A stretch of 64,000 bases of DNA from Morinoia aosen (GCA_030386875.1 CM059567.1:54544020-54608019); one strand, 5' to 3'; numbered from the stretch's first letter, positions 38,951-50,759 are shown. Translations and numbers: made by a program. Notes: generated by a model from the letters alone, not told the origin.

Positions 38951-39494
38951 TTAGAGCCGCTGCACCCTGCGTAGCTGCTCTAATTTCCGAACGATGCATT
39001 ATTTCAAAATAAAGCGAAAATACGACGCAAGATATTCGGCAAAGCTCGAAGCGCTCGGTGAATTAGGCGGACGATGGTGCGTGCTTCTGAATTATGGATG
39101 AAGCTACTTAATATTCAACCAGCCATTTAGGCATGCAAAGCGAAATGGAGGACGAGTTCCCTTCAATATATTCTTGAGAGAATTTATTTTTACATTCGCG
39201 TTTAGCTTATGTGTACTAATTGGTAATCGCTCTCGGCACACGGAAGCCCTGTTCTCAGCCATCGAATCCTCTCATGTAACGACTCGATTAGACAGGTTAA
39301 ATATATACAAAAAATTTTCGGTTTTCATGAGCATATAACCGAGAAATATAAATAGCCTAAAAATAGATACTAGGACTGAAAACGCTCAAATGATCAATTC
39401 TTCTTGATAAAATGGTATTCTTAGGTATCAGAAATGAAAGCATGTTCGAATGTCGAGGAAATTTTTCGTATATTTTTAAATTGTTTTCAAATCA

Positions 39495-39680
39495 ACTCTA
39501 GGTGAAATATTGTATAGATGTTTAGGTGATTTTCTAACCACCCATAGCTAATATATTGTATAGATATTCAAGTTATTTACTAATCATCCATTCCTAAAAT
39601 GTTGTATTGTTGTTCAAGTTATTTCCTAATAAGCCATTTAAAAAATGTTGCGTTGATGTTCAAGTTATTTCAAAATCAGC
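39495..39680. repeat. ~46-bp tandem repeat, four diverged copies
   Basis: Copies begin at(a/g)ttgta or atgttgcg and share ttcaagttatttcctaat(c/a)a(t/g)cca. The first copies have tataga where the later ones have ttgttg. Confidence 0.75.
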
Positions 39681-41519
39681 CTTTGTTGATTTGGAAATAT
39701 CCTAATCTGTACCCTAAGCATTCTTCAGAGTACCCTAAGTGAGTTAGGTAGGTAGGCCCTGTGACTCAATTCCGCCTTTTGGGAGGGCTGCATTTCATTA
39801 GCTGTGGAAGCAGGCAGTACAATTTTGCGTGAATTTTAAGTCTTTCCCTTATGTATCGAGAGTTCAAAGTCTAGTCACCTTTAGAAACAGTTAATGAATC
39901 TGGTACGGGAAGCTACTGTTCCACAGTGTGCTGGCGCGGTAGTTTCTAGTCCTGAGTTCGAGTCTCGCAAACTCTTCGTACATTTATTTTTTTTAAGTCT
40001 TTTCCCAAAACTTCCTTTAAAAATATCAATCTGCAAGACTGCAGGTATATAATGACAAACATCGTGCTTGAAAGTTAGAGTTCATTGCGTCGAGCGTAAA
40101 CACTCGTCAAGAGTAGGTATCGAGGTTTCAAATCGGACTAATGAATGGACATAAAATATGTGAATATTTGTTACTGATTGGAATGAAATTAAGGTGCCTA
40201 ATAGGCAAATTATTCTAAAATGAAAATGACCAATAAACCGTTATTTATGCGTATGCAAAACTTTCTAATACATTTAAAGATAACAATTTTGCTAGAAATT
40301 TTTTCAGTGTCCTTTAAAATGTTTAAAAGCACTGAAAACGTCCATTAATTTAACTCTATTTGCAGTAAACTCAGTTGCAACCTCAATTTAAGGAAATAAA
40401 CATCCCTTCACCTTAACATCATGACAGGCTGACTTACGAACACTCTACCTAAAGTTGATTTCTAAAATGTCTATCTGATCTTAAACTTCCAGATCACGTA
40501 CATGTTTATACCGTTATAAAAGGTTGAAGTCTTGGAACTACTGCATGAATGTGCAAATTGAAGCGTCCAATTTGTAAATAACCATCGGAAAAAAAGACGT
40601 ACTAAAATGTGTAATGTACAAGAGTGCATTGAAAAGTCCCAATGATCATTATAAACAAGTTAAACAATTTAATTTAATTATCGATTTCAATCATCATCAT
40701 AGTATTCCTGAAATGAAGATGTTAGTGAATTTTGAGCTATATTTGTTGTACCTGATTTTTTATCCCCATCGCAAAAACTTGTTCCACCATAAAGAACCTA
40801 TGGCAGATTCCTTAACACTTGACTACGTAGACGTTTGAGTCTAAAGAAAGGCATCCTCATTGAACAAAAATATCAGCTGCACGATAGTGGACCGAGAAAC
40901 TGGCAGAAGATAGAAAGAGGACAAAAATGTTTTCTTGGAAAAAATACACTGTCCGGCTCATTAGTAAACGAAACCTTTAAAGAAAATCGACTGAGTTTTT
41001 AAATTGTTTTTGAACTATTAGAATAAGTTAATGATTTAAATTTGAACTTCAGTTATAAAATTACGCCGATGCCAGTTAGAATTTGTCTAATATAAATATT
41101 GTTAGAATTATTTCTTATAAAGGACATGGTGGGAACAGGAAAAGAGCCCCATTAATTAATTGACGGCAGAAAAATGTATTTCTTCGACAACTGTAATTAG
41201 TTAGGCTGAAATAGTAATTATTAAAAATTTTCTCAGCAACAACAATAAAGTAAAATAATTCGAACGTTTTAATAATGTGTCAATTAAAATAGAATGATGC
41301 AGCTCGTTAAACTAAAATAGAATAAAAAAGCTTTTAAGCTGGAGATTGAAATAAATCTGCAGAGTTGTGACTGGCTGAGATGAGCGGAGCAAGAGCGACT
41401 GATGCTGATCGATAGGGAATTTTAGTAAGCTTTGGGAATAATGACGATTATCGCTAGATGAATTATAATGTGAAGGGAATGGATATGCTAAGATACGTTA
41501 AAGGCCTATAATTAGTTTA

Positions 41520-41662
<143 letters not shown>

Positions 41663-42629
41663 TAACACTATATAAGATACTTAAAAAGTACAGTATACAT
41701 TCATGAAGCTTTCAGTTCCATTAGACGCTGACATCGAGGCACGAAGCTGCAATCATGATAGGTATCAGGGATATAAATTTGTAATTAACCTGTCAACCTT
41801 CAACTGAAGGTAAAAATTGAGTTCCAGAGCCTGTGGCACTGAATCAGATAAAGTTCAATATCGAATTAAGGCTTGCGATTACGACACCAACACTTTCATT
41901 AAAGTTCGAGGTCGAAGGAAATCGTGGAATCAAACTTGGAGTAAGAATACGCTTACATGAACAAGCACAAAGAAGACAATTCGATTACTGAGGTGTAAAG
42001 GTGACTGAGGGAAGGAACATTCGCTGTATCTATGCTTGTTTAAACAATATAAAACTCTCCCTCCTGTGCAGCGTACACGTACACAGGAAAATTGTTCATC
42101 CACTTTTGAAAAGCTTGAATAGAGAGTCGCCTTCGATGCGTAGAACACAAGACTGATATAGCTGGATTTAAGGGACTCTTCCAGAGATAATAGCAGAATG
42201 ACTACAAAGGCGAACGTAGCGCTGGTAATTAAAGATTAAACGAAAAATTCACGAGTTCTCTCACTTGAGAAAATCTTACGAAGGTGAGAATTTATTTTCA
42301 ATGATAATGTGCAGGATTGACACTTAGCTGAGGAACTATTGATATCGTAGTGCTTGGATTCATCTAAAAACGGCTGTTGCTGAAACAGCAACAAAACGTT
42401 CTCAAAACATCAAATACAAAAGGTACGCCGAAAAAAATTCACAACGAAATTTTCAAGGCTTAAAAAGAAAATATATGAATAACCATGGCAATAGAATCAC
42501 AAACACATTTTTCATGAGACGTTCATAGACTAGGCATTTCAATACAAAATACCCGCTGAACAACGAGCGTCGTATCAAAACTAAAACTCATCAAGTAGAT
42601 ACTTTGAGGCACTTTCAAGCTTGAGACTG

Positions 42630-42990
42630 AATACAGAGCAAATAACTAACGGCACACAGAGCCAATAAGTGACCAGAGAAGCATAGCAAATAACCAACTG
42701 AACACAGAGCAAAATGTACCTGAACACCTAGCGAATGACTAATTGAAACAGAGCGACTAACTAATTGAAACAGAGCCACTAACTAATTGAAACAGAGCGA
42801 ATAAGTGAACGCAGAGCACATAAGTGACCAGAGAAGCAGAGCAAATAACTAACTGAACACAGAGCAAATAAGTACCTGAACACCTAGCAAACAAGTAACT
42901 GAACACAGAGCAAATCAGTACCTGAACACCTAGCTAACAACAACTGAACGCAGAACCAATTAGTGAGCACAGAATCAAAAGCTACCAGAA
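42630..42990. repeat. Degenerate acagagcaaata repeat next to the exon D donor
   Basis: About fifteen occurrences of gaacacagagcaaataa-type motifs alternating with agtacctgaacacctagc and agtgaccagagaagc, with spacing near 23-25 bp and some multi-unit duplications. The array ends about 20-40 bp from the exon D donor, but the donor sequence itself is not part of the unit. Confidence 0.8.
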
Positions 42991-43008
42991 AAGCAGCGCG
43001 GGACTCAC

Positions 43009-43188
43009 GCAGCACGGAGAGAGTGACGGAGGCGACGAGGGCGGTGGTGGCGTCCCTCAGCGCGGGATGGCCGCCCCTGCACGAGTACTGCTGGCCGTCG
43101 TCCTCAGCGCGCGCCGTCACGTGCAGGCGGCTCGCCAGCGTCACCAGCCGCCGCTTGCTGCCTGTCTCCTCGTGGTCCTCCTGCTGGC
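43009..43188 (-). CDS. sns-like: Exon D: second half of Ig domain 2
   Basis: 180 bp, phase 1/1. The acceptor is ccccacaccgcag|GC, with a poor pyrimidine tract, and the donor CTGC|GTGAGT. It encodes residues 157-215: a charged loop (QQEDHEETGSKRR), then TLASRLHVTARAEDDGQQYSC with the second Ig2 cysteine at 192, ending VASVTLSVL. GC content is much higher than in the flanking introns. The acceptor region (GCAG with the preceding CCCCAC) is duplicated 89 bp upstream at 43279, inside a tandem duplication of about 90 bp; 89 is not a multiple of three, so use of the copied acceptor would shift frame. The split codon at the 3' end joins exon E to give His-Pro-Pro, the usual inter-domain linker. Confidence 0.9.
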
Positions 43189-43385
43189 CTGCGGTGTGGG
43201 GTCGCGAGTGGTTCTCACTTGATGTGTATACGAACAAACATCATATTTGTGACATGATTTATACACAAAACGCTGACCTGCGGTGGGGTTGCGAGCAGTG
43301 GTTCTTACATGATTTATATACGAACAAAGAGATTAACCATGATTTATATACGAACTGAAGAGCATATTAATGAAATGATTTATAC
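43182..43385 (-). repeat. Tandem duplication carrying a copy of the exon D acceptor
   Basis: The segment from the first bases of exon D into the intron (plus strand gctggcctgcggtgtgggg ... ggttctcact ... tatacgaacaaa ... gatttatacacaaaac) is followed by a second, slightly diverged copy (gctgacctgcggtggggtt ... ggttcttacat ... tatatacgaacaaa ... gatttatacacaaaac). On the coding strand both give CCCCAC(AC)CGCAG|G(C/T)CAGC: the genuine acceptor AG is at 43190-43189 and the copy at 43279-43278. The gatttatatacgaac core is itself repeated further in the second copy. Confidence 0.88.
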
Positions 43386-43642
43386 ACAAAACAAGTTTTT
43401 TCATTAACCGTTTCTATACCTTGTTACAGGTACTGAACCCCGTAAATTTCAAACGTGTAACCCTTCACCGTCGGAAAAAAATGTGTTTTTTTCTTCAAAT
43501 TTAAGACGTATGTATATAACTGAATACTGTATTAGTGCACAAACTGTGCCATTTTGAACCCAGAGTTCCAACTCACCGAACACCTGGGGTTCGATCGAAC
43601 CCAGGTTAAGAACCTCTGGTTTATAGGATGTCTTACGTATTT

Positions 43643-43727
43643 TACTGTTGAGGGTGTCCCACTGTTGAGGGTGTCTTACTGTTGAGGGTGACTTACTGTT
43701 GAGGGTGTCTTACTGTTGAGGGTGACT
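43643..43727. repeat. 17-bp minisatellite, five copies
   Basis: Units of tactgttgagggtg followed by tct, tcc or act, exactly 17 bp apart. The last four alternate tct/act, suggesting duplication of a 34-bp dimer. Confidence 0.92.
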
Positions 43728-45810
43728 TACTTTAGTCTTTTGAACTTCTCAATTTTAGCCCTGGGGAAAACGTACTCGCGCGAACATTTTAGTTCATTTC
43801 AAAGAGGAGTAGTGGAAAAACCTGGCAGAAGGAAGTAATATTATTTACAGAATATAGTTTACTGTGGGGCTAAATTTGGTGAGATTGGAAACGAACTAAT
43901 TTAATAAGAAATGAGGTTTAAATTGAGAGATTAGACGATGGGAATCCAACCTCGAGGAACAAATAATTACATTTAATTTCAGACCGGATCTAAAATATTG
44001 GCCTGCAGTAGGGAAAAGTTTTAGCAGTTTTCTAAGCTGATGTGTAGTAAATACATATGCGTCAAGAATATTTCCACACTTCAACGAAAAATAATTTCTT
44101 GAGTCACTGCAGAACAAAATTTGAATAAGTTTTCGTCGCTGATGGAAGCCAAATGAAAATTTGCGAGAGGCAGCAGAACTTCAAATAAAACTTCGCAAGA
44201 AAAGAGCTCACCAAAGAAGACTTCAGACCATCACCAAAAAGTCATGAATATTTGCCGCCCAAAAACTGGGCGTACGAAAAATTCTCTGAATATTTCTTCC
44301 ACCATTTTTTTAAATACCGTGTTACCACTACGGAAGATATGCCACCACAAAACATCTTGTGAGCATGCTCGAATTGTATGCATAAGTTAGCTGAAACCAT
44401 GAAAAAGTTAAAGAGTTTTATATGAGATGTTTAACATCAGACCGATTCAGAATTTCAAGATATTTCCTCGACCCCTACGGTGTATCTAAAATGCTAACAA
44501 AAAACTTTTCTAGCGCAGCAAGTTGAGCAAAAATATTTCTGAAATATCCAGAGATAAAAAGTATCAGTGAAGTTAAAGTACATGGTATAATGACCCTCAC
44601 GAATATCTTACGTTTCAGAGGTGGGGTAGTTGAATAGCAAACCCTGTTATATTCGCTCACTTGTGAAGTGAAATACTTTAGCACAGATCTGATAATATTT
44701 TGGCACTTTATAAATTCAGATATAAGTTTTATTCAAATAATCACTGAAATCGGTTCTCCTGTCGAGCTTTCTCCTAAGTTCTGTTTGCGTTCGATGCCAA
44801 ATTTCTTGCCCTAACACGCTCATATCTTTGCTTAGGCACTCCAGCGACAGACGAGCGTTACGAGACAAGAAAAGCATGAAGTAAGAGCGCCGACATCTTG
44901 GCTGGAGTTAAACAGGCCTCGTAATGAAGTTACACAGTTTGGAAAGACCTTCCGTAGTCAACGTGAGTGAATAGAATGACGCCATTTTCGCTAAATTACG
45001 TCCCAGAATTAGCTCTGAAGCGCCGCTGCAGAGGCCAATATTGAAATTAAAAGTCGTTGCTGGCGAGCTCAGTTCCAACGAACATAGAGCTGTTCGAAAG
45101 GAAGTTAATATTAACGGTTGAGGCGGTGCTCTAACGCCTGCCAACAGGATAATCAGGGCGGAAGCTCGTGCCGAGGCTGCCAATGAACCTTGATGGGTTT
45201 CAGAAGAGCGAGTTTGAACTCGTAAAATTAGAAAAATTACTCCCACACTAGACTTTAAAATCCTTTCTTCGAACCCTGGTAGCAGACAATTAGTTTGCTA
45301 CCGGAGGAGTAGGAAATTAAAGTTGAGCTCAAACAGTAAATCTTGAAGCCGCGAATGGTGCACGAGAATGAAACTTGCAGCGCACAGTTGAAAATTTGCG
45401 GAAATTGCCTCAGGCGTTAGCATGAGAACGACGCTGCTCCTCGTGTGGGTTAGCATATTGATTGATCGGAATCAACTATACATACCAGTTGTATTAATGA
45501 CATCATTATTAACTTCATTAGAACAAAACAGCTGGCACTAAAAGTTCACAGGTCGATTTGGATACTCTGTGGGTTGTTTTTTCTGCTTAAACATGCTCAT
45601 GTTTCTGGGCTGTTGCTTAAATTGCACATTTGGCCACCCTGTAGGGAGATGAAACTTAATTCGAAAAAAGCTGAAAATAGAAGATTTTTGGCTGGTAACC
45701 AAGTTGACAGGTGAACTTTTACTGCTGTATTCACTGCTGCAACAAAGCGAAATGTTTGAAACTCCGGCCCTTGGACCTAATCCAGCTTAATGAGCCCGTG
45801 GCTGCTCTGG

Positions 45811-46175
45811 GCCATCATTATTGTCCGGTTCTAGGCCAGCATTTTGTTGTTCGCTTTTGGATTATCATTATTTTCCGGTTCTAGACCTGCATTATGGTTC
45901 GTGTTTGGGCCATCATTATTGTTCGGTTCTGGGCCATCATTATTTTTCGGTTCTGGACCATCGTTATTGTCCGGTTCAAGGCCAGCATTATGGTTCGGTT
46001 CTGGGCCATCATTATTGTTCGGTTCTGGGCCATCATTATTGTTGTTCGCTTCTGGATCATCATTATAATCCGGTTCTAGACCAGCACCATAGTTCGATTC
46101 TGGGTCATCATTGTTGTTCTGTTCTGGGCCATCGTTAGTGTCTAGTTCTAGGCCAGCGTTATTGTTCTGTTCTGC
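45811..46175. repeat. 24-bp minisatellite, about 15 copies
   Basis: Unit built from ggttctgggccatc and attattgttc, 24 bp long, with a variant ctaggccagc. Because 24 is a multiple of three, open frames run through it on both strands. The one on the gene's strand (45831-46253, 140 codons) encodes an eight-residue repeat of the type NNNDGPEP. It has no matching splice sites that I can defend and no known homologue in my recollection, so I treat it as a repeat rather than a gene. Confidence 0.92.
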
Positions 46176-46649
46176 CCTGTAACGGGATGGTCTGAGGGTA
46201 GGGGTAGGGGGTAAACTAATTAAAAACTTTTGTTGATCTAAAAATAGATCCATTGATTGGGAGAATAATATCTGTTCTCATACTAGTATTAATCCTAAAA
46301 GTTTTTTCTGAATATATGAAAATAAATAATAGTAATAATGTGTTACTAAATTACAGATTCATACCAAGACACTGTGTTTATTTTGAGTGAAATGAAAAGT
46401 AAAATAGAGTGATGAGAAAATCGGTACGTCGAGTATATACGATTTAAATGCCTCCTCTTCTTACATCCTAGCCTCCTTGCCCATTCATAAACCCTAATAA
46501 ATAAGATGGAGCTTTGCTGAACGATTTCACCTTTAAAAAAATAAAAATTTGTTCATTTCATCATTGGAAACACAGCTGCATATCATCAAACATATTGTTA
46601 TTTCTGAGTTTCTTTTTCTACCGTTTCTCCACCAATAAAATCATTAAGA

Positions 46650-47070
46650 TTTTGAATGCCTTTTCCCCATGAGCGTTAGCATCGAGTCTCTGCAGTTACA
46701 CCGCCGTCTGGAAATGCATCGTCTTCGCCAGGGATAGCGCTGACATGTGCATTTTTGTTGAAACCAATCCCGGGCATCATTACCTGTTGACGGCTCGAAA
46801 TTTCGAACGTATTTTGAACGTCACTTCAAGGACAAACTCGCGCAGTACAATTGCTCGGCGAGCAAGGAAGATTTAATGAGCGTGTGCCGGCCGATGTCCT
46901 GGGAGCTGAATGTAATTACGCTCAGCTAAGCGGAAATGCTCGCTCGATTTGATGAGGCGAGCAAAAGCCCACAGCCGAGGCAAATATGGAACGACGGAGC
47001 AATTTATTTCCTAATTTGACATGTCCATCACGCTGGAGCGTGTTAGCGGCCGTGACATCAGCATCGTTTA
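46650..47070. other. Less AT-rich block, possible conserved noncoding element
   Basis: Near-even base composition with many CG dinucleotides, contrasting with its flanks, and no coding potential that I can support. It includes gtaattacgctcagct and tgtgccggccgatgtcctgg. A regulatory role is only a guess. Confidence 0.3.
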
Positions 47071-47148
47071 GTGCACTGACACTAGAGTATTAAATATCAA
47101 AGTCTACGGATTTTTAAATCCACATTTTGATAACCTTGCTCCTGGAGT

Positions 47149-47238
47149 CCTGACACAAGCATGGCCTTCATATATATTATTTATCATAACCAATATATAT
47201 ATTAAAATCATTGCTTTTTGAAACATGCTTGTGTCAGG
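47149..47238. repeat. Short inverted repeat (hairpin-type element)
   Basis: cctgacacaagcatg at 47149-47163 is perfectly complementary to catgcttgtgtcagg at 47224-47238, with an AT-rich 60-bp loop containing two tatatata runs. With one mismatch the arms extend to about 18 bp. It could be a small MITE or a solo hairpin. Confidence 0.85.
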
Positions 47239-49710
47239 GCTTTTAAACAACTATTAATGTTCATGTTTCCTATCAATTCTATATTATCATTGTGCTAATA
47301 ACAGTGAGGGGAATGACTGACATTTACGGATACATCCTTGGTGGGTGAAGCTTCATGTTCTTACTATTAATGTTTCCAAACCTGCAATTTGTAAGCCAGG
47401 TATTTTTCCTGTACAAGTGATAATTCAATTCTCCAAAGGGGTTTTGACGTCTTTTGTGATGATGTTTTTCGCATTATTCACGCGCATTAACAGTCAGAGC
47501 TGTACACTAATTTGTTTTTGTTACCATACAGGAAACTGAAGTCTTGAATTTGGGATTCAGAGAGAAGAGTCATGTTTTTTTACAATCTAGACTAAGGAAT
47601 GCTAGCTCGGCTTAATAATTTTGCAATTCAAGTGAGAACATCTATTCCATTGAAGTGAAAGAGTGAATTTATACAATTATCATACATGAAAGTTCTTGTA
47701 AAGTACAGTGGGACTCATACCTCAGAAAAGAGGGAACATTTTAATATTCACTCCATTCTTTTGTTGGAAAAAACGGAAGGGTTATAAATTTTACGTTTTA
47801 AAACGTATGAAAACATTTTCCCTTCGTTATCAGAATGTTCTGCTGGGGAATGTGTAAACAAAAATCCTTTTCTTGTCCGGAATTTTGCCAGTTGCTGCAC
47901 AACCTGCAGAACACGCTCCCAATTTATAGCAGCAAGGTAGCAACTTGTTCTATGGAAAGTGGGCGGAATGATTGAAAGATGCTTAGCGTTGCGCTCTTCG
48001 AAATTTTTCTCACTGAAGTACTGCAACATCGATCGCTATCTGTCTCATTCGAGTGTGTGAAGCATCTTCTTCAGGTACGAGTAAAATAGAACACATGTAA
48101 CTGTTGATCATTTTACAACAATTTGCGTCATTTGGTGGCTTTTTGAGTGGGAAATTCATTAATTGATTTTGACGGTTTGCAATAAATGACAAATAAAATG
48201 ATCAATGTTCGCATTTCAGGCTGCAAGGCTGTTTCACGGCAGTATTATTTCAGGAAACATCATTTCCACGAAGGAAAGTTAAGGGTCAGAAAATTAAATA
48301 GCTTTGTTGTTCATCAAATTTCAGAAAGGAGGGACAGTGTTTAGGGAAGAGGGACGGGTTCCCTCTCAAAAATCAGCGACGGCGCGCGATGCGCCATTCT
48401 TTGCAGCCCAAATTGTGTTATATTTTTCTCTCGTATTCGAGTGTCAGGTTCTCGGTCTACTGCCTCATTCAATATGTGCTGGCAGCAGTTCATGTTTCAG
48501 TTATTGGCGTCATGGACAATGGTGCTTTATGAAGTCCTCTGGATATCTGAATATCACTGCCGACAGAATGATAGGACTGCCGCGGGTGCAATATTGAAGT
48601 CACTGCTGCCTGGACACGGCTGCGTTGTAGCAGAACACGATGTCTCATTTTTATTATTTTTCAAACGCTTTATTTGCTTGAGAAGTCATGCTAATATGTT
48701 CATGAATAACTCGATCATTTTTCCTGCTCCAATCCGAACAGAAGCAGCGAGGCAAACGGGATACGCTGGATTACCTACAATTCAGCAATTAATGAGCTCA
48801 TACTTTGCTACTGTATATTTTCACATATTTTGATGAGAAACATGAATTAATACTGGGTATTAATTTAAATTTATCAGAATTAGGACTTCATTATTGGCCT
48901 ATACCAAAGCGAAAGAGTTATCTACTAATTGCAACTTGGTGTAACATTTAAAAAATCAATTCAACACATATACATCACACATTATCAATACATTTTAGCT
49001 AAGGACGACACACCAGTAGGTTGTCCCGTGAACATCAATTTTATAAACTCATGATCATTATCTCCTAACTATGACCTGCAGCGAATGTCTGTTTGGTTTC
49101 ATTGAGGCACTCACTGAAGTGTTGAGTTGCTCGCGATGTTCAAAGTTGTTTATTCTATTGTCATTAATGCCATGGAAACATTAATCAATTAATGAATCAC
49201 AATGATGTATATTTATTGAAGTCTGGAGGTTATGAGCGAAAATTATGCAGAATTAAGCGATAAATTTATGATTTTTACAACCAATCAATTGCCTCCAATA
49301 AACTGATAACTTAATTTTACTGTACATCAGTGTAACTCGAACTCGTTTAGTTTTGAAGAGACTTTACTCAATTTATAATTTTGTTCACTTTTCTATCTGA
49401 CGTGAATTGCCTATATCCAAAGACCGACTCTCACTGGGTATTGCAACCGGCTCTTACTTCTGTCTTATTTGTTTTATGAACTGCCTCCCATTTCAACCCC
49501 TGAAAAGTAGCCAAATGTATGAAAATAGTGCACTTAGTGTATAAGTACTCACTGAACAATGTTACGAACAAGAGAAAAATATCCAGTAAAATATTGCAGC
49601 TTCTTTTATATGCATGCCCGTCACACGCAGGGAGCTGCAGCTAATAAATTGCAATCAATCAAATAAAGTTACTAGCATCCACAAAACAATAATGGATGGC
49701 AAATAATCAA

Positions 49711-50158
49711 AGTGTCCTAACCCACAAATCAGAGGTCAAAACTGTCAGAGTGGATTAAGTGATAATTTCACCTCATAGCGGCGTAGACGTTTTTCAGGCT
49801 GAGTGGCCTAGCACGTTAGTTGCGATGGGTTAAACCGAAGTTCAATATTCAACTTGAATTTAAAGTCAAAAGTGATAGGCAAATTTGTAAATATCAAACA
49901 TTAACTGGGCCTGTTAAATACCACTAATTTAGAAAGGTTGTTAGAATTTTTCAAAACGACCCATCGATGGGTCGTTTCGCAGCAGGAAAAACCTAAGCAC
50001 GACCCACCGGTGGGTCGTGTCGCAGTCAACGTGCTAGTTCCTAGTTCAGTTCCTAGTCAGTAACTTGGCTAGAAAAAGCCAGTTTGGCAACCCTGCGATG
50101 AAAACTCCGCCTCTAACTTGAGCGTCCCAAAATTCTGTGTTTTGTGGGTTAGGACACT
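49711..50158. mobile_element. 448-bp non-autonomous DNA element with 18-bp terminal inverted repeats
   Basis: The left end agtgtcctaacccacaaa (49711-49728) is the exact reverse complement of the right end tttgtgggttaggacact (50141-50158). Inside are two perfect palindromes in direct repeat (49954-49977 and 49998-50019), each with the core CGACCCA...TGGGTCG and each followed by TCGCAG. No open frame of any length lies inside, so it would depend on a transposase encoded elsewhere. No target-site duplication was evident, so I do not assign a superfamily. A stretch at 49797-49860 faintly resembles a tRNA A/B-box region. Confidence 0.82.
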
Positions 50159-50319
50159 CTGCATATTTGCCCTTCAATTACAATCGCTCTGTAATTGCTG
50201 CAATCAAATCGAGTTATAAGTATCTACAGAGCAATTATAATTGCGGTAATTCCATTTGATTGCTTGCGATAACTCAGATAATTATCTTTAGTAACATCGC
50301 TTTACGTGCCGCTTACTGA

Positions 50320-50613
50320 TTCGACACTAGTAACGCAGATATATTGTGCAGGTATGAAGTGTTAGATATCCCTACCCACGCAGCTACAAAAGAAAAACTC
50401 TCTCTACAATGACGTGGTTCACCCACTGGAGTCAATGCGCAGTCCGTCTCTGTACCATTGACGAGGTTCGACACCAATAACGCAGCTACATATATTGTAC
50501 TGGTATTAGGAGTTAGATATCTCTACCACTCAGTAACAAAAGAAAAACTCTCTCCACAGAAACGTGGTGCACCCACTGGAGTCAATGCGCAGTCCGTCTC
50601 TGTACCAGGTGAC
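50320..50613 (-). repeat. ~150-bp tandem duplication including the exon C donor
   Basis: The two copies share ttcgacac(t/c)a(g/a)taacgcag, then gttagatatc, then acaaaagaaaaactctct, then acccactggagtcaatgcgc. The offset grows from 147 to 150 bp because of small indels. The exonic part shared by both is 31 bp (WYRDGLRIDS plus one base), with the donor CCA|GTGGGT identical. The exon-like copy sits at 50427-50457, with its donor GT at 50426-50425. Confidence 0.92.
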
Positions 50614-50729
50614 AGAGGGAGCAGGCCGCGCGTCCACCACCCGACACTCCAGCGACAGCGACGAGCCTTGGATGAGCTCCACCACGGCGTCGTCCCGCCA
50701 CCCCACGATGCTGATGCCGCTCGGGGGCA
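50577..50729 (-). CDS. sns-like: Exon C: first half of Ig domain 2
   Basis: 153 bp, phase 1/1. The acceptor is ctcttgttgaag|TG. The donor is TCCA|GTGGGT, weaker than its neighbours but the one that fits phase 1 at exon D. It encodes residues 106-155: PPSGISIVGW, then LSLECRV with the first Ig2 cysteine at 133, then SVTWYRDGLRIDS with the core Trp at 146. VPPSxIxI is how Ig2 opens in Sns. The last ~31 exonic bases and the donor are repeated 150 bp further into the intron (exon-like copy at 50427-50457). Reading past the genuine donor meets a stop after 16 codons, before the copied donor, so an isoform using the copy would be truncated within Ig2. Confidence 0.9.
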
Positions 50730-50759
50730 CTTCAACAAGAGAACAGTGTTTTTCATTTA

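Larger units (their letters stand above)
43189..50576 (-). other. Intron between exons C and D
   Basis: 7388 bp, phase 1. From the exon C side: a ~150-bp tandem duplication including the exon C donor (50320-50613), a 448-bp inverted-repeat element (49711-50158), a hairpin (47149-47238), a 24-bp array (45811-46175), a 17-bp array (43643-43727) and a duplication of the exon D acceptor (43182-43385). Between them, 43728-45810 and 47239-49710 show nothing recognisable. 46650-47070 is a less AT-rich block that may be conserved noncoding sequence. Confidence 0.85.

Noticed and set aside
39900-39980. A second tRNA-like or SINE copy (gagttcgagtctcgc B-box match)
   Set aside because: Only the B box is recognisable; the A box and stems are not. 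It is too weak to list as a feature.
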